Assembly: GCA_964548565.1 (NCBI GenBank)
Contig: CAZJTF010000032.1
Coordinates: 1 to 29,086 of the forward strand
Direction of reading: 5' to 3'
Length of the DNA: 29,086 bases
Origin: CAYLLT01 sp964548565
Lineage (GTDB): Bacteria; Planctomycetota; Phycisphaerae; UBA1845; PWPN01
Under the pieces are notes generated by a model. The model saw nothing but the letters and a program-made list of their open reading frames with translations, did no database searches and was not told where the DNA came from. A program made the translations under genes and the position numbers. Of the stretch, positions 21,939 to 29,086 are shown piece after piece (the first letter of the stretch is position 1; each line of letters starts with the position of its first letter).

Positions 21939-23718
21939 GGCCCGAATCCTGCTCCGACGGGTGGAGGCCGCTCCGCAGGAGAATATCGAAGCTCCGATTC
22001 GCCCAACTGATGGCGGCGACGTCGAGCGGACGAACACCCCCCGGCCATCGATTGTATTCCGCTCCGACGCAGGAGTCGCATGGGGTGGGCTCGTTTTGAG
22101 CGACGCACACCAGGATGTCGGGCGGCTCGGCAGGGGCGCCTGCGCGGGGCAGCAGAACGAGGCGCTGCTCGAACAAATCGACGGGCGGCATCACGTAGGG
22201 CGCGGGCTCGGCGTGTATGCCGATCGTCCGGGCACCGGTTTCGCCGAGGTGCTGGAGCAGGTTGGCGGTGCGCAGGCGGGAGGTCAGCGGGCGCGCGTCC
22301 TGGATGAAGCCGTGGAGGTACATGTAGCCGGGCAGGACGGTCACCAGGAGGAACGCGCCGAGCAGGACGAGGCGACGGAGGCCGGTGAGCGTCCGCGCGA
22401 CGGCGGCGATCGCTGCCAGTGCGAGGGCAACGTCCGGAAATACGGCGAAGCGCCCGTATTCACCCGGCTTCCCTGCGGCGAGCGCGATGAACTGCAGCAG
22501 GATGAGCGCGCCCGGCGCGGCGACGAGGAGACCGGTCATGCCAGCCGCACTCCGGTAGTGCCTGCCGCGAACGAGGCGGACACCCAGGAAGATGGCCGCG
22601 GCGGCACCGACGGTGGCGAGCACGACGGAGGTGCCTTCGCCGACGAGGGCGGCGGCATTGAGGAGGCCCTCAGGCCAGCGACCCACGTCGTACATTGCCA
22701 GCGAATTGCCGAAGTTGGATTGCAGCAGGTCGCGGTTGTTGATCGCGTTGATGACGATGTAGGGATTCCCCGCCAGATAGATGCCCGCGGCGGTGGCGAG
22801 TCCGTCGAGGCACCGGGTGAGCCGCTCAACGGCAGTGCCGGGGCGGAGGATCACCATCATCGGGATGAGAACAAAGATCGGCAGCGCGGAGAGGACCATC
22901 CCGAAGGCGGCCCCGCACAACGCGCACGCCGTCACCCACCAGCGGCGCGAGCCGGTCTCGATATATCGCGCGGAGGCGAGCACGGCCAGGAGCATCAGGA
23001 CCGCGCCGGGAAGGTGGGGCTTGGCTTCGTGGGCCATATTGATGACGACGGGCATGCAGATGAAGCAGAGGGCGGCGGCCGCGGCAGGAACCACGCTCGA
23101 GACCGAACCGAGTGGGCCGCCGGCGAGTCTTCGCGCCAGGAGGAACACCGCCCACACGCCCACGAGCCCCCACGCGACGACGTATAGACGTGCGACGATG
23201 TAGAACCGTCCGAACTGCTCAGGGTGATCGAGATACCAGGCGGGGTCGGGCTGCAGCTGGATCCAGCCGACGAGGGACGCCGCCTTCAGAAGCGCACCGA
23301 CGCCGTAGATCCAGAAGCCGCCGTACTGGTACAGCCTGGGATCGAAGTCGCCCTCCGAGGGACGCATCGAGGCCAGGGCCATCATGGTGATCATTTCGTC
23401 CGGCTGGTACGTGTAGAGCCGGTAGCGGCGCACGATGGCGGCGCGCCGGGCGTCGGTCTCGTTGACGACGACAGGCCCGGTGCGGTCGTGGAGCGGATCG
23501 CGGTCGACATCGGCGCCGATGTCGCGATCGTGGGCGCGATCGCCCGCGAGGCGCAGAATCTCCGCGCCGGTCCAGGGCTGCCGGCGACCGAAGAGATATG
23601 CGTCGGCCTCCCGCGAGGGGAGGCCCCAGCGGATCCCGGTGCAGAACACGGCGGCCCCGACCGCCAGCAGCAGTGCAAGGACGAGCCGGAATGCGTTGTT
23701 GCCTGAGAACGCGGACAC
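21916..23718 (-). CDS. GT-C (GT39/PMT-like) membrane glycosyltransferase
   Basis: 600 residues, GTG start at 23718 with GGAAA eight bases upstream. A hydrophobic first helix (about 11-29) is followed by an extracytoplasmic loop with YQPDE (about 104-108), whose acidic pair is the likely catalytic motif of GT-C enzymes that use polyprenyl-phosphate sugars. Here the motif stands about 75 residues after the first helix, further than in typical GT39, because of an Asp/Arg-rich insertion. Some nine to eleven hydrophobic segments follow, with HEAKPHLPG in a conserved second loop. The C-terminal 110 residues form a soluble domain with several cysteines (ILVCVAQNEPTPCDSC). It overlaps the downstream TIM-barrel gene by 23 nt and follows the UbiA-like gene by 58 nt. 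Acceptor and donor are unknown. Confidence 0.82.
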   Translation of the reverse strand: MSAFSGNNAFRLVLALLLAVGAAVFCTGIRWGLPSREADAYLFGRRQPWTGAEILRLAGDRAHDRDIGADVDRDPLHDRTGPVVVNETDARRAAIVRRYRLYTYQPDEMITMMALASMRPSEGDFDPRLYQYGGFWIYGVGALLKAASLVGWIQLQPDPAWYLDHPEQFGRFYIVARLYVVAWGLVGVWAVFLLARRLAGGPLGSVSSVVPAAAAALCFICMPVVINMAHEAKPHLPGAVLMLLAVLASARYIETGSRRWWVTACALCGAAFGMVLSALPIFVLIPMMVILRPGTAVERLTRCLDGLATAAGIYLAGNPYIVINAINNRDLLQSNFGNSLAMYDVGRWPEGLLNAAALVGEGTSVVLATVGAAAAIFLGVRLVRGRHYRSAAGMTGLLVAAPGALILLQFIALAAGKPGEYGRFAVFPDVALALAAIAAVARTLTGLRRLVLLGAFLLVTVLPGYMYLHGFIQDARPLTSRLRTANLLQHLGETGARTIGIHAEPAPYVMPPVDLFEQRLVLLPRAGAPAEPPDILVCVAQNEPTPCDSCVGAEYNRWPGGVRPLDVAAISWANRSFDILLRSGLHPSEQDSGHASQLRD

Positions 23719-23776
23719 GAATCGTTTCCGTTGCAGCGCTCCCCGTCGACGGGTCCGACCGGCACCGGAGGCAGCG

Positions 23777-24760
23777 CTACGAAGCTCTCAACAGGATGTC
23801 GGTGATCGTCAGCACCGCCAGCGCGACGCTGATCACGCCGTTGACCGTAAAGAACGCCACGTTAATACGCGACAGGTCGTTCGGGCGGACGAGCGCGTTT
23901 TCGATCAGCAGCAGCAGGGCAACGATCGCGACGCCGACGGCGTACACCTGCCCCAGGCCGGCCACGGGTACGAGCGCGGCCAGAAGCAGCACGACGATCG
24001 CGTGCCCTCCGCGTGCGATCCACAGCGCGCGGGCGGGCCCGATGCGAGCCGGCAGGCTGAACAAGCCCTCCGTGCGGTCCACCTCGATGTCCTGGCACGC
24101 ATAGATGATGTCAAAGCCGCCGATCCAGAGCGTGACCGCCGCCATGAGCAGAAACGCGGCCAGGCCGAGCGACGCCGGATGGATGGCGATCCAGGCGGCG
24201 ACGGGCGAGATGGCAATGGCACTGCCAAGGACGAAGTGCGACCAGCGGGTGAGGCGTTTCGTGTACGAGTAGAAGCACAGATAGCCGAGCACCGGGACGG
24301 ACAGCAGCAGCGGCCAGGGATTGCGCTGCAGCATCCAGAAGCCGGCGCACAACAGCACGAAGACGGCGGAGGCCGCGACAAAGAAGAGAATGGCCTGCAA
24401 GCGGGTGATGGTGCCGGCCGGAATCGGGCGACCGGCGGTGCGTGGATTCCGGCTGTCGATCGCGGCATCAACAATGCGGTTGAAGGTCATGGCGGCCGAC
24501 CGTGCGGCCACCATGCAGCCGACGATCAGCAGGAGTTGCACCGCTGATGGCCACGGGCGCGGCGCGTCGCCCGCAATCCATGCTGCCCGCGCGGCCAGGA
24601 ACGTTGCCATGACGGCAAACGGCAGCGCGAAGATCGAGTGCGAAAACTTGATCATCTCGCCCCAGCGGCGGACGATCCGCAGCGGTCGAATGGCGGCAGC
24701 GCTTTCTGTCATATCCGGATTGTACGCGAGAGAGGCCCAAGCCGAATCGCCGGTGGTCAT
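23777..24760 (-). CDS. UbiA-family prenyltransferase (menaquinone, MqnP-like)
   Basis: 327 residues from ATG 24760. Integral membrane enzyme predicted to attach a polyprenyl chain to the aromatic quinone precursor. NRIVDAAIDSRNP (94-106) and DIEVDRTEGL (about 219) are the two Asp-rich motifs that bind Mg-diphosphate; about eight transmembrane helices are visible. RTAGRPIPAG and YSYTKRLTRWSH are typical of the 4-hydroxybenzoate/1,4-dihydroxy-6-naphthoate branch. With mqnE and a UbiE-like gene nearby, the naphthoate substrate of the futalosine route is likely. The start at 24760 overlaps the upstream UbiX-like stop as ATGA, with GGA six bases before. ATG 24712 (MTESAA) matches family lengths better and has TACAAT six bases upstream, so it remains an alternative. 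Confidence 0.88.
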   Translation of the reverse strand: MTTGDSAWASLAYNPDMTESAAAIRPLRIVRRWGEMIKFSHSIFALPFAVMATFLAARAAWIAGDAPRPWPSAVQLLLIVGCMVAARSAAMTFNRIVDAAIDSRNPRTAGRPIPAGTITRLQAILFFVAASAVFVLLCAGFWMLQRNPWPLLLSVPVLGYLCFYSYTKRLTRWSHFVLGSAIAISPVAAWIAIHPASLGLAAFLLMAAVTLWIGGFDIIYACQDIEVDRTEGLFSLPARIGPARALWIARGGHAIVVLLLAALVPVAGLGQVYAVGVAIVALLLLIENALVRPNDLSRINVAFFTVNGVISVALAVLTITDILLRAS

Positions 24761-25374
24761 GTCCATTCCGTCGGGTTGTCGGCGGAAGCGTGTGGGTCCT
24801 GCCAGCGGATCTGGAGATCGTGCTCGACCCCGAGGAGGTCCAGCACCTTGCCGGCGACAAAGTCCACCAGGTCGTTCACCGATTTCGGATGCAGATAGAA
24901 ACCGGGAGCGGCCGGGCAGATGATCGCGCCCGCCCGGTTCAGCCGCAGCATGTTTTCGAGGTCGATGGCGCCGAGCGGCATCTCGCGGTGAACGAGAACC
25001 AGCCGGCGCGCCTCCTTGAGCGTCACGTGGGCGGCGCGGACGATCAGGTTGTCGCCCGTCCCGGAGGCGACCGCGCCCAGCGTGTTGCTCGTGCAGGGGC
25101 AGATGACCATGCCATCGGTGCGGAAAGAGCCGCTCGCCAGGCGGCTGCCCACGTCGCGGTAGCTGTAGACGGTCAGGTCGCTGTAGTCGCGCCCGAGCAG
25201 CGATGGGGCGTCGAGGTCGCGCACCGCACACTCGTCGGCCAGCAGGCGGCGTCCCATCGGCGACGCGACGAAATGAATCCGCACGCCAGCCGCGGCGAGG
25301 CAGTCGAGCACCCGGAGGGCGTAGGCTCCGCCGCTCGCTCCGGTCACCGCCACGATGATTTCGTTGCGTCGCAT
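24757..25374 (-). CDS. ubiX: UbiX-like flavin prenyltransferase (MqnM-like)
   Basis: 205 residues. Makes prenylated FMN, the cofactor of UbiD-family decarboxylases; in the futalosine pathway the UbiX/UbiD pair decarboxylates the prenylated naphthoate. IIVAVTGASGGAYALRVL is the FMN/phosphate loop, MVICPCTSNTLGAVASGTGDNLIVRAAHVTLKE and RRLVLVHREMPLGAIDLENM are UbiX signatures, and GAIICPAAPGFYLHPKSVNDLVDFVAGKVLDLLGV ends the family core. Length matches UbiX (about 190-205). No UbiD homologue is in the window. It starts 12 nt after the membrane/TPR gene and shares ATGA with the UbiA-like gene, so all three are probably on one transcript. Only a weak GAG lies before the ATG. Confidence 0.92.
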   Translation of the reverse strand: MRRNEIIVAVTGASGGAYALRVLDCLAAAGVRIHFVASPMGRRLLADECAVRDLDAPSLLGRDYSDLTVYSYRDVGSRLASGSFRTDGMVICPCTSNTLGAVASGTGDNLIVRAAHVTLKEARRLVLVHREMPLGAIDLENMLRLNRAGAIICPAAPGFYLHPKSVNDLVDFVAGKVLDLLGVEHDLQIRWQDPHASADNPTEWT

Positions 25375-25386
25375 TCGGGACTCGGC

Positions 25387-27348
25387 TCAGGCGGCGCTCC
25401 GCGCCGTGATGTTGATGGTGGCCAGGCGGCGGTTAGCCTCGGTTGCCCAGGGGGAATCCGGGCGCGCCCTCAGGATCTCCTCGAAAACCAGGCGCGCCTC
25501 CTCGGGCAGGTTGTCCTCCTGGTAGGCGGTGCCCAGTTCGAAGCGAGCCCGCACGACGGCATCGCTGGCCGGATTGGTGGACAGCTCCTGCACGAGTGAC
25601 CGGAGCTGTCGAATCCGCTCGCTGACGGACGGCTGCGTCCGGGCCAGGAGCACACGCACGTTGTCACCGAGGCGCGTGAATGGGTAGAGCCTGGGGATGT
25701 CAGCCAGGAATCGCTGCAGGTTGAAGCGGTACATCGGGTGCCTCGGGTCGAAGCTCAGAAGCCGCTTGAGCGGGAGGTCGTTCTGCTCCGGATCGCGATT
25801 CTCGACCAGCAGCGCACGCAGCTTGCGTCCTTCGAGCACCGCCGCGTCTGGATCCACGTCAATCGTAGCCGAGGCCGGTCGCCGGGCGAGCACATCCCGC
25901 CAGCCGTTCATCGTTGCCAGGGGGCGATCGACCTTCTGTGACCCGAACCGACGATCGAGTCCGTCCAGCAGCTCCACGGCCCGGTCCACCTGCCCGTCGC
26001 GGGCCTCGAGCGTTGCCAGGCGAAGCATCGCGAGGCTCGCGAGGGGGGAGTCGGGGTAGTTTTTCTGCAGCTCGGACCAAAGCGGGCGTGAGGCGGCGGC
26101 CGGGAAGTCCTCGTAGTGGCGAATCAGCAGGGTGCCGCGGCTCCCGCCGTAGACCGGGTCGATCCGCATGTCGGTCGCCCGGGCGGCGATGTACAGGGCG
26201 TTGGGCACGTATCGGCTCTTTGGAAACCGGGAGACGAATCGGCGGCACTGTTCGATGGCCTGGTGGCGCTCGGTCGCGAAGTCCTCCTCGACGAGGCGCG
26301 ACACGTCATCCGGCAGGAACTGACCGCGAGCGATCCGCATCTGGAGCATGAGCTGAACCTGCTCCATCATCGATTCGAGGGTCGCATTCTCGTCCTCGAG
26401 ATCTTCGAGGCGGCGCTCGGCCACGCGCCGGATCAGACCGGCGGCGTCATACTCGTCCGCAAAGTGTTCGTGTGAGCCGGGGCCATAGTGCACCTGGAGC
26501 AGGCGGTAGTAGAGCTCGTCGCGACCGACCTGCGTCTCGAACAGGATCACCGGCAGGGCAAACATGACCGCCATCAGGGGCACAATCGCGCCGGGGCGGT
26601 AGTTCACGACACGGGCGATGATGAGTACCACCGCCATCACCAGACACGCGCCAACAATGGCCATGACCCAGGGCATATACAGCCGCGCCAGCTCGATGGG
26701 CGCGAGGTGGGCCCCCGCGGAGGTGCTTCGCGTCGCGAGGACGTAATAAGCAAGCACGGGCAGCAGCGAAATCAGGGCGGTCGCGTACCGGAAGCTGAAG
26801 CGAAGCGGGCGGAGGCGGGCGAGGTAGCAGCAGAGGGTCACGGTAAACGCCAGCCATGGCAGCATCGCCACGAAACAGATGATCGCGGTGAAAATCAGCG
26901 AGAACGGGAACCGGTACAGCATCGAGACGAGGATCGGAATGGCGGTGAGCGACGCGAGGACCAGGCCCACGATCACCATCATGAGAGGGACCTGGTCAAC
27001 CGGGATCGGGTAGATCAGGAAGTCGAGCAGTGTGACCTGGTGCTCGCGCACGGGGTCGAACGCCTCCCACCACAAATCCCAGTACTGATCCGTGAAAAAG
27101 GGAGCGTAATCGCCGGTCCGCAACCAGAACGTGAAGCAGCCCAGACCCGCGAAGAGGAGGGCGTTCACCAGGAGCAGCACGACAGCGCGGACGCGGTACT
27201 TGGAGCTGGTCCATTGCCAGACGTCGCCAGCTTCGAGGCTGGATGGCTCACCGCCTACCCGGGCACGGCGGGCGGCACGTGCAGCCCGGGCCAATTGCCG
27301 GCCCGGATGCTCGGCGGCTTTGCGGAGAGGCTGAAAGACCTTCACCAT
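25387..27348 (-). CDS. Membrane protein with C-terminal TPR-like repeats, unknown role
   Basis: 653 residues; family not recognised. A basic N-terminal tail (RKAAEHPGRQLARAARAARRARVGG) precedes about six transmembrane helices (54-76, 119-143, 147-177, 186-205, 223-248, 252-270). A coiled-coil-like segment (RRVAERRLEDLEDENATLESM, about 307-328) follows, then a long helical region with TPR-like pairs: CRRFVSRFPKSRYVPNALYIAA, LASLAMLRLATLEARDGQVDRAVELLD and ARFELGTAYQEDNLPEEARLVFEEILRARPDSPWA. The topology suggests a membrane-tethered protein-protein scaffold. It starts 3 nt after the menG stop and ends 12 nt before the UbiX-like gene, so it is embedded among quinone genes. A role as quinone-enzyme assembly factor is inference only. 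No clear SD was seen. Confidence 0.82.
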   Translation of the reverse strand: MVKVFQPLRKAAEHPGRQLARAARAARRARVGGEPSSLEAGDVWQWTSSKYRVRAVVLLLVNALLFAGLGCFTFWLRTGDYAPFFTDQYWDLWWEAFDPVREHQVTLLDFLIYPIPVDQVPLMMVIVGLVLASLTAIPILVSMLYRFPFSLIFTAIICFVAMLPWLAFTVTLCCYLARLRPLRFSFRYATALISLLPVLAYYVLATRSTSAGAHLAPIELARLYMPWVMAIVGACLVMAVVLIIARVVNYRPGAIVPLMAVMFALPVILFETQVGRDELYYRLLQVHYGPGSHEHFADEYDAAGLIRRVAERRLEDLEDENATLESMMEQVQLMLQMRIARGQFLPDDVSRLVEEDFATERHQAIEQCRRFVSRFPKSRYVPNALYIAARATDMRIDPVYGGSRGTLLIRHYEDFPAAASRPLWSELQKNYPDSPLASLAMLRLATLEARDGQVDRAVELLDGLDRRFGSQKVDRPLATMNGWRDVLARRPASATIDVDPDAAVLEGRKLRALLVENRDPEQNDLPLKRLLSFDPRHPMYRFNLQRFLADIPRLYPFTRLGDNVRVLLARTQPSVSERIRQLRSLVQELSTNPASDAVVRARFELGTAYQEDNLPEEARLVFEEILRARPDSPWATEANRRLATINITARSAA

Positions 27349-27351
27349 GGA

Positions 27352-28131
27352 TCAGCTCGCGGGCCCCGCCCTGCCCGACTTGTGCGCGACATACACCGAG
27401 ACGATGCCGAGCGACAGCGGCCTCACGGACACACTCGAGAAGCCGGCCTGCCGAAGGGTTGAGACGATGGCTTCGCGCCCCTGGAAGCTTAACACCGACT
27501 GGGGCAAATAGCGATAAGCTCCCGTGCGGTCGCGACTGATGACGGTCGCCGCCAGCGGCATGATGCGGCGGATGTAGAAGAGGTACGCGCGGCGGAAGCA
27601 TCGACCCGCTGGTACGGCGAACTCCAGCAGGACGGCGCGTCCGCCGGGCCGTAAAACGCGGTGCATCTCGCGCAGGCCGGCCGCGAGGTCCTGGAAATTG
27701 CGGATTCCGAACGCACAGGTGGTGATCGTCACACTCTCGTCGGGCACGGGCAGGCGGAGTGCGTCGCCCTGGCAGAAGACACCCCCGTCGATCGGGCGGC
27801 CGGCGGCACGGTCCAGCATCGGGAGCGAGAAATCGAGCCCGAGGATGAAACGCGGACGGATGCCAGCGTCGCCCGCGGCGTACGCACGGGCGACGTCACC
27901 GGTGCCACAGGCAATGTCGAGGAGCACGTCGTCGGGGCGGACCTGCGTCAGGCGGACCATTTTCCGGCGCCATGCCGCATCGCGCCCCGCGCTCGCAACC
28001 GTGTTGACGAGTTCGTAGGTCGGCGCGATCTCGTCGAACATCCGGCGAACGCGGAGGGCTTTATCCGCCTGCGCGTGCGGATCCGTGAGCCGGGTGTCGT
28101 CCCACAGGAGCGGATCGGACGGTTGTGCCAT
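27352..28131 (-). CDS. menG: UbiE/MenG-type quinone C-methyltransferase
   Basis: 259 residues. SAM-dependent methylation of demethylmenaquinol to menaquinol, the last step of the pathway. VRRMFDEIAPTYELVNTVAS is the UbiE N-terminal signature, DVLLDIACGTGDVARAYA the SAM-binding GxGxG loop (about 67-84), ESVTITTCAFGIRNF and GGRAVLLEFAVP later motifs, and SRDRTGAYRYLPQSVLSF the family C-terminal signature. Length fits (about 230-260). The start at 28131 lacks a Shine-Dalgarno, and TACAAT lies only eight bases upstream, which fits a leaderless or near-leaderless transcript. The membrane/TPR gene begins 3 nt after its stop. Ubiquinone is unlikely because the nearby pathway is of the futalosine type. 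Confidence 0.93.
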   Translation of the reverse strand: MAQPSDPLLWDDTRLTDPHAQADKALRVRRMFDEIAPTYELVNTVASAGRDAAWRRKMVRLTQVRPDDVLLDIACGTGDVARAYAAGDAGIRPRFILGLDFSLPMLDRAAGRPIDGGVFCQGDALRLPVPDESVTITTCAFGIRNFQDLAAGLREMHRVLRPGGRAVLLEFAVPAGRCFRRAYLFYIRRIMPLAATVISRDRTGAYRYLPQSVLSFQGREAIVSTLRQAGFSSVSVRPLSLGIVSVYVAHKSGRAGPAS

Positions 28132-28139
28132 CGGGTGGC

Positions 28140-28145
28140 ATTGTA
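28140..28145 (-). promoter_or_regulatory. Candidate -10 (TACAAT) immediately before menG
   Basis: TACAAT ends eight bases before the menG ATG, in the 88-nt gap after pyrE. A start site about seven bases downstream would be nearly at the ATG, consistent with the missing Shine-Dalgarno. Confidence 0.45.
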
Positions 28146-28219
28146 GAGGGTGATCTCGGCGAAGCCCATCGCGGCTCGCAAGGCGGCACGATCGCTTGTG
28201 AACGCTGCGGGGCCCGCAG

Positions 28220-28744
28220 TCAGTCGGTGATGCCGAGGTCGGCCTTGGTCATCAGGGCGGCGAAGGCGTATCCCGCGCCCTCGATATTCTCGCGGGCGCC
28301 TTCCTGGCGATCGATGACAGCCACGATGCGTTCGACAGTCGCGCCGGCTTCGGTCAGGGCTTGGGCCGCCTCGATGACCTGGCCGCCGGTCGTTGCGATA
28401 TCCTCAACGAGGAGCACACGGTCACCGGGCTCGAGTTTGCCTTCGTGCATCTTCTGGGTACCGTAGCCCTTCTTCGCGTTGCGGACGATCACGAAGGGGA
28501 TCCCGCTGGCCATCGAGCAGGCGGCGGCGAGAGCCACGCCACCGAGTTCCGCGCCGGCGATGCGCGTGGTCTTCGGGCCGGCGTACGTCGCGAACCGGCG
28601 CCCGAGTTCGACCAGGATCGCGGGCTGGCACTCGAAAAGGTACTTGTCGAGGTAGTAGGAGCTCTTACGGCCGGAACGCAGGGTAAACTCGCCGCGCAGC
28701 AGGGCGGCCGCCTTGACCGCTTCGAAGAGTTGTTGGTCCGTCAT
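28220..28744 (-). CDS. pyrE: Orotate phosphoribosyltransferase
   Basis: 174 residues. Transfers phosphoribose from PRPP to orotate, giving OMP in pyrimidine synthesis. FTLRSGRKSSYYLDKYLF is the N-terminal hood signature; RIAGAELGGVALAAACS and VIVRNAKKGYGTQ follow; VLLVEDIATTGGQVIEAA (110-127) is the PRPP-binding loop. The length is on the short side of the family (about 175-215), as in forms lacking extra C-terminal helices. The start at 28744 (MTDQQLFEAV) is set by homology; upstream codons in the frame lack family character and no Shine-Dalgarno is visible. It is followed after 88 nt by menG and preceded by a glycosyltransferase gene ending 85 nt upstream. Confidence 0.95.
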   Translation of the reverse strand: MTDQQLFEAVKAAALLRGEFTLRSGRKSSYYLDKYLFECQPAILVELGRRFATYAGPKTTRIAGAELGGVALAAACSMASGIPFVIVRNAKKGYGTQKMHEGKLEPGDRVLLVEDIATTGGQVIEAAQALTEAGATVERIVAVIDRQEGARENIEGAGYAFAALMTKADLGITD

Positions 28745-28780
28745 GTGTGTGTACCGGGAGCAGTCGTCGCGCGATGTGCA

Positions 28781-28812
28781 ATCCCGAATTCCGCCACTCG
28801 GCATTCGCCACC
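28781..28812. repeat. Degenerate ATTCG-type intergenic repeat, copy C
   Basis: AATCCCGAATTCCGCC followed by ACTCGGCATTCGCC, between the glycosyltransferase and pyrE genes. It is the weakest of the three copies. Confidence 0.3.
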
Positions 28813-28829
28813 GGCGAGGTCGGGCCGGA

Positions 28830-29086
28830 TCATACCATCCCGCGCCGAAGCTCGGAAAGCGGATAAAACGTGTCCCGCCAGGTGACGCCCCCGTCACGCA
28901 GCGTCACGAACGTCGATCGCGCGAGGATCCAGGCGAAAAGCAGGCCGCCGAGCGGCAGGAGGATCACGCTGGCCGCGTGATAGCGGCTCCGTACCGCGAC
29001 GCCTACGAAGGTCAGGATCAGGAGAGCGCTGAGAACCGCAAACGGCAGGCGGGCTGGTCCGGTGATCGCCAGGACGAAGGGGCCGG
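28830..29086 (-). CDS. C-terminus of a membrane glycosyltransferase (GT2-like), partial
   Basis: 85 codons of an open frame that enters from the right edge and ends at TGA 28830-28832. Two hydrophobic segments (LPFAVLSALLILTFVGVAV and VILLPLGGLLFAWILA) are followed by STFVTLRDGGVTWRDTFYPL and SELRRGMV. The pattern of C-terminal helices followed by GG(I/V)xWRxTFYPLxELR is characteristic of GT2-type glycosyltransferases with membrane tails. The catalytic domain is outside the window, so the substrate cannot be judged. Confidence 0.75.
   Translation of the reverse strand, partial: GPFVLAITGPARLPFAVLSALLILTFVGVAVRSRYHAASVILLPLGGLLFAWILARSTFVTLRDGGVTWRDTFYPLSELRRGMV

Noticed and set aside
19867..23187. 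Long plus-strand frames of 468 and 564 codons over mqnE, the TIM-barrel and the glycosyltransferase genes
   Set aside because: Composition is low-complexity and charged, no family is recognised, and all three minus-strand genes have clear signatures.
28748..28753. TACACA as a -10 for pyrE
   Set aside because: It lies only three bases before the ATG, so the start site would fall inside the coding region.

Overview
High-GC chromosomal segment that looks like a planctomycete, most likely of the class Phycisphaerae. The evidence is the combination of twin-arginine-tagged Gfo/Idh/MocA oxidoreductases, an exported enolase-superfamily protein, a small membrane protein ending in the CxRCGYDLRG...CPECG zinc ribbon common in that group, futalosine-type menaquinone genes and Kdo/LPS-transport genes. 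This assignment is from recognition, not from a search. No rRNA, tRNA, insertion sequence, phage gene or CRISPR array was seen.

Layout: (1) 1-6.4 kb: leuS (minus, runs off the left edge), a TAT-tagged Gfo/Idh oxidoreductase and a secreted GH5-like glycosidase on the minus strand, divergent from a second TAT-tagged Gfo/Idh oxidoreductase on the plus strand. This is a small exported carbohydrate-processing group. (2) 6.5-9.7 kb, plus strand: glutamate dehydrogenase behind a leader with a terminator-like hairpin, an exported enolase-superfamily protein whose Shine-Dalgarno lies in a 14-bp stem, and a small zinc-ribbon membrane protein. (3) 9.7-14.3 kb, minus strand: a mono-haem cytochrome c, transketolase, trpS and an M50 site-2 protease family protein. 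(4) 14.5-18.7 kb, plus strand: a KdsC-type HAD phosphatase followed 30 nt later by a 1204-residue, membrane-anchored protein built from LptC/LptA(OstA)-like segments. This order parallels kdsC-lptC-lptA in enterobacteria, but one very long protein stands in place of the short LptC and LptA. (5) 18.7-19.9 kb: a 573-nt gene-free stretch rich in hairpins and ending in a strong terminator, a 101-residue orphan gene, and a tandem-repeat block that runs into the stop codon of the next gene. (6) 19.9-29.1 kb, minus strand, closely packed: partial glycosyltransferase, pyrE, menG/ubiE, a membrane/TPR protein, ubiX-like, ubiA-like, a GT-C glycosyltransferase, a TIM-barrel epimerase-like protein and mqnE.

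How it fits together: mqnE, the UbiX-like, the UbiA-like and the UbiE/MenG-like genes are first, late and last steps of menaquinone synthesis by the futalosine route. They share a run with three genes of unknown connection. The KdsC plus giant Lpt-like pair points to outer-membrane lipopolysaccharide supply and transport. The most interesting points are the giant Lpt-like protein, the SD-occluding stem in front of the exported enolase-like gene, the competing hairpins in the gdh leader, the hairpin-rich empty stretch near 19 kb, and the repeat array that supplies the mqnE stop codon.
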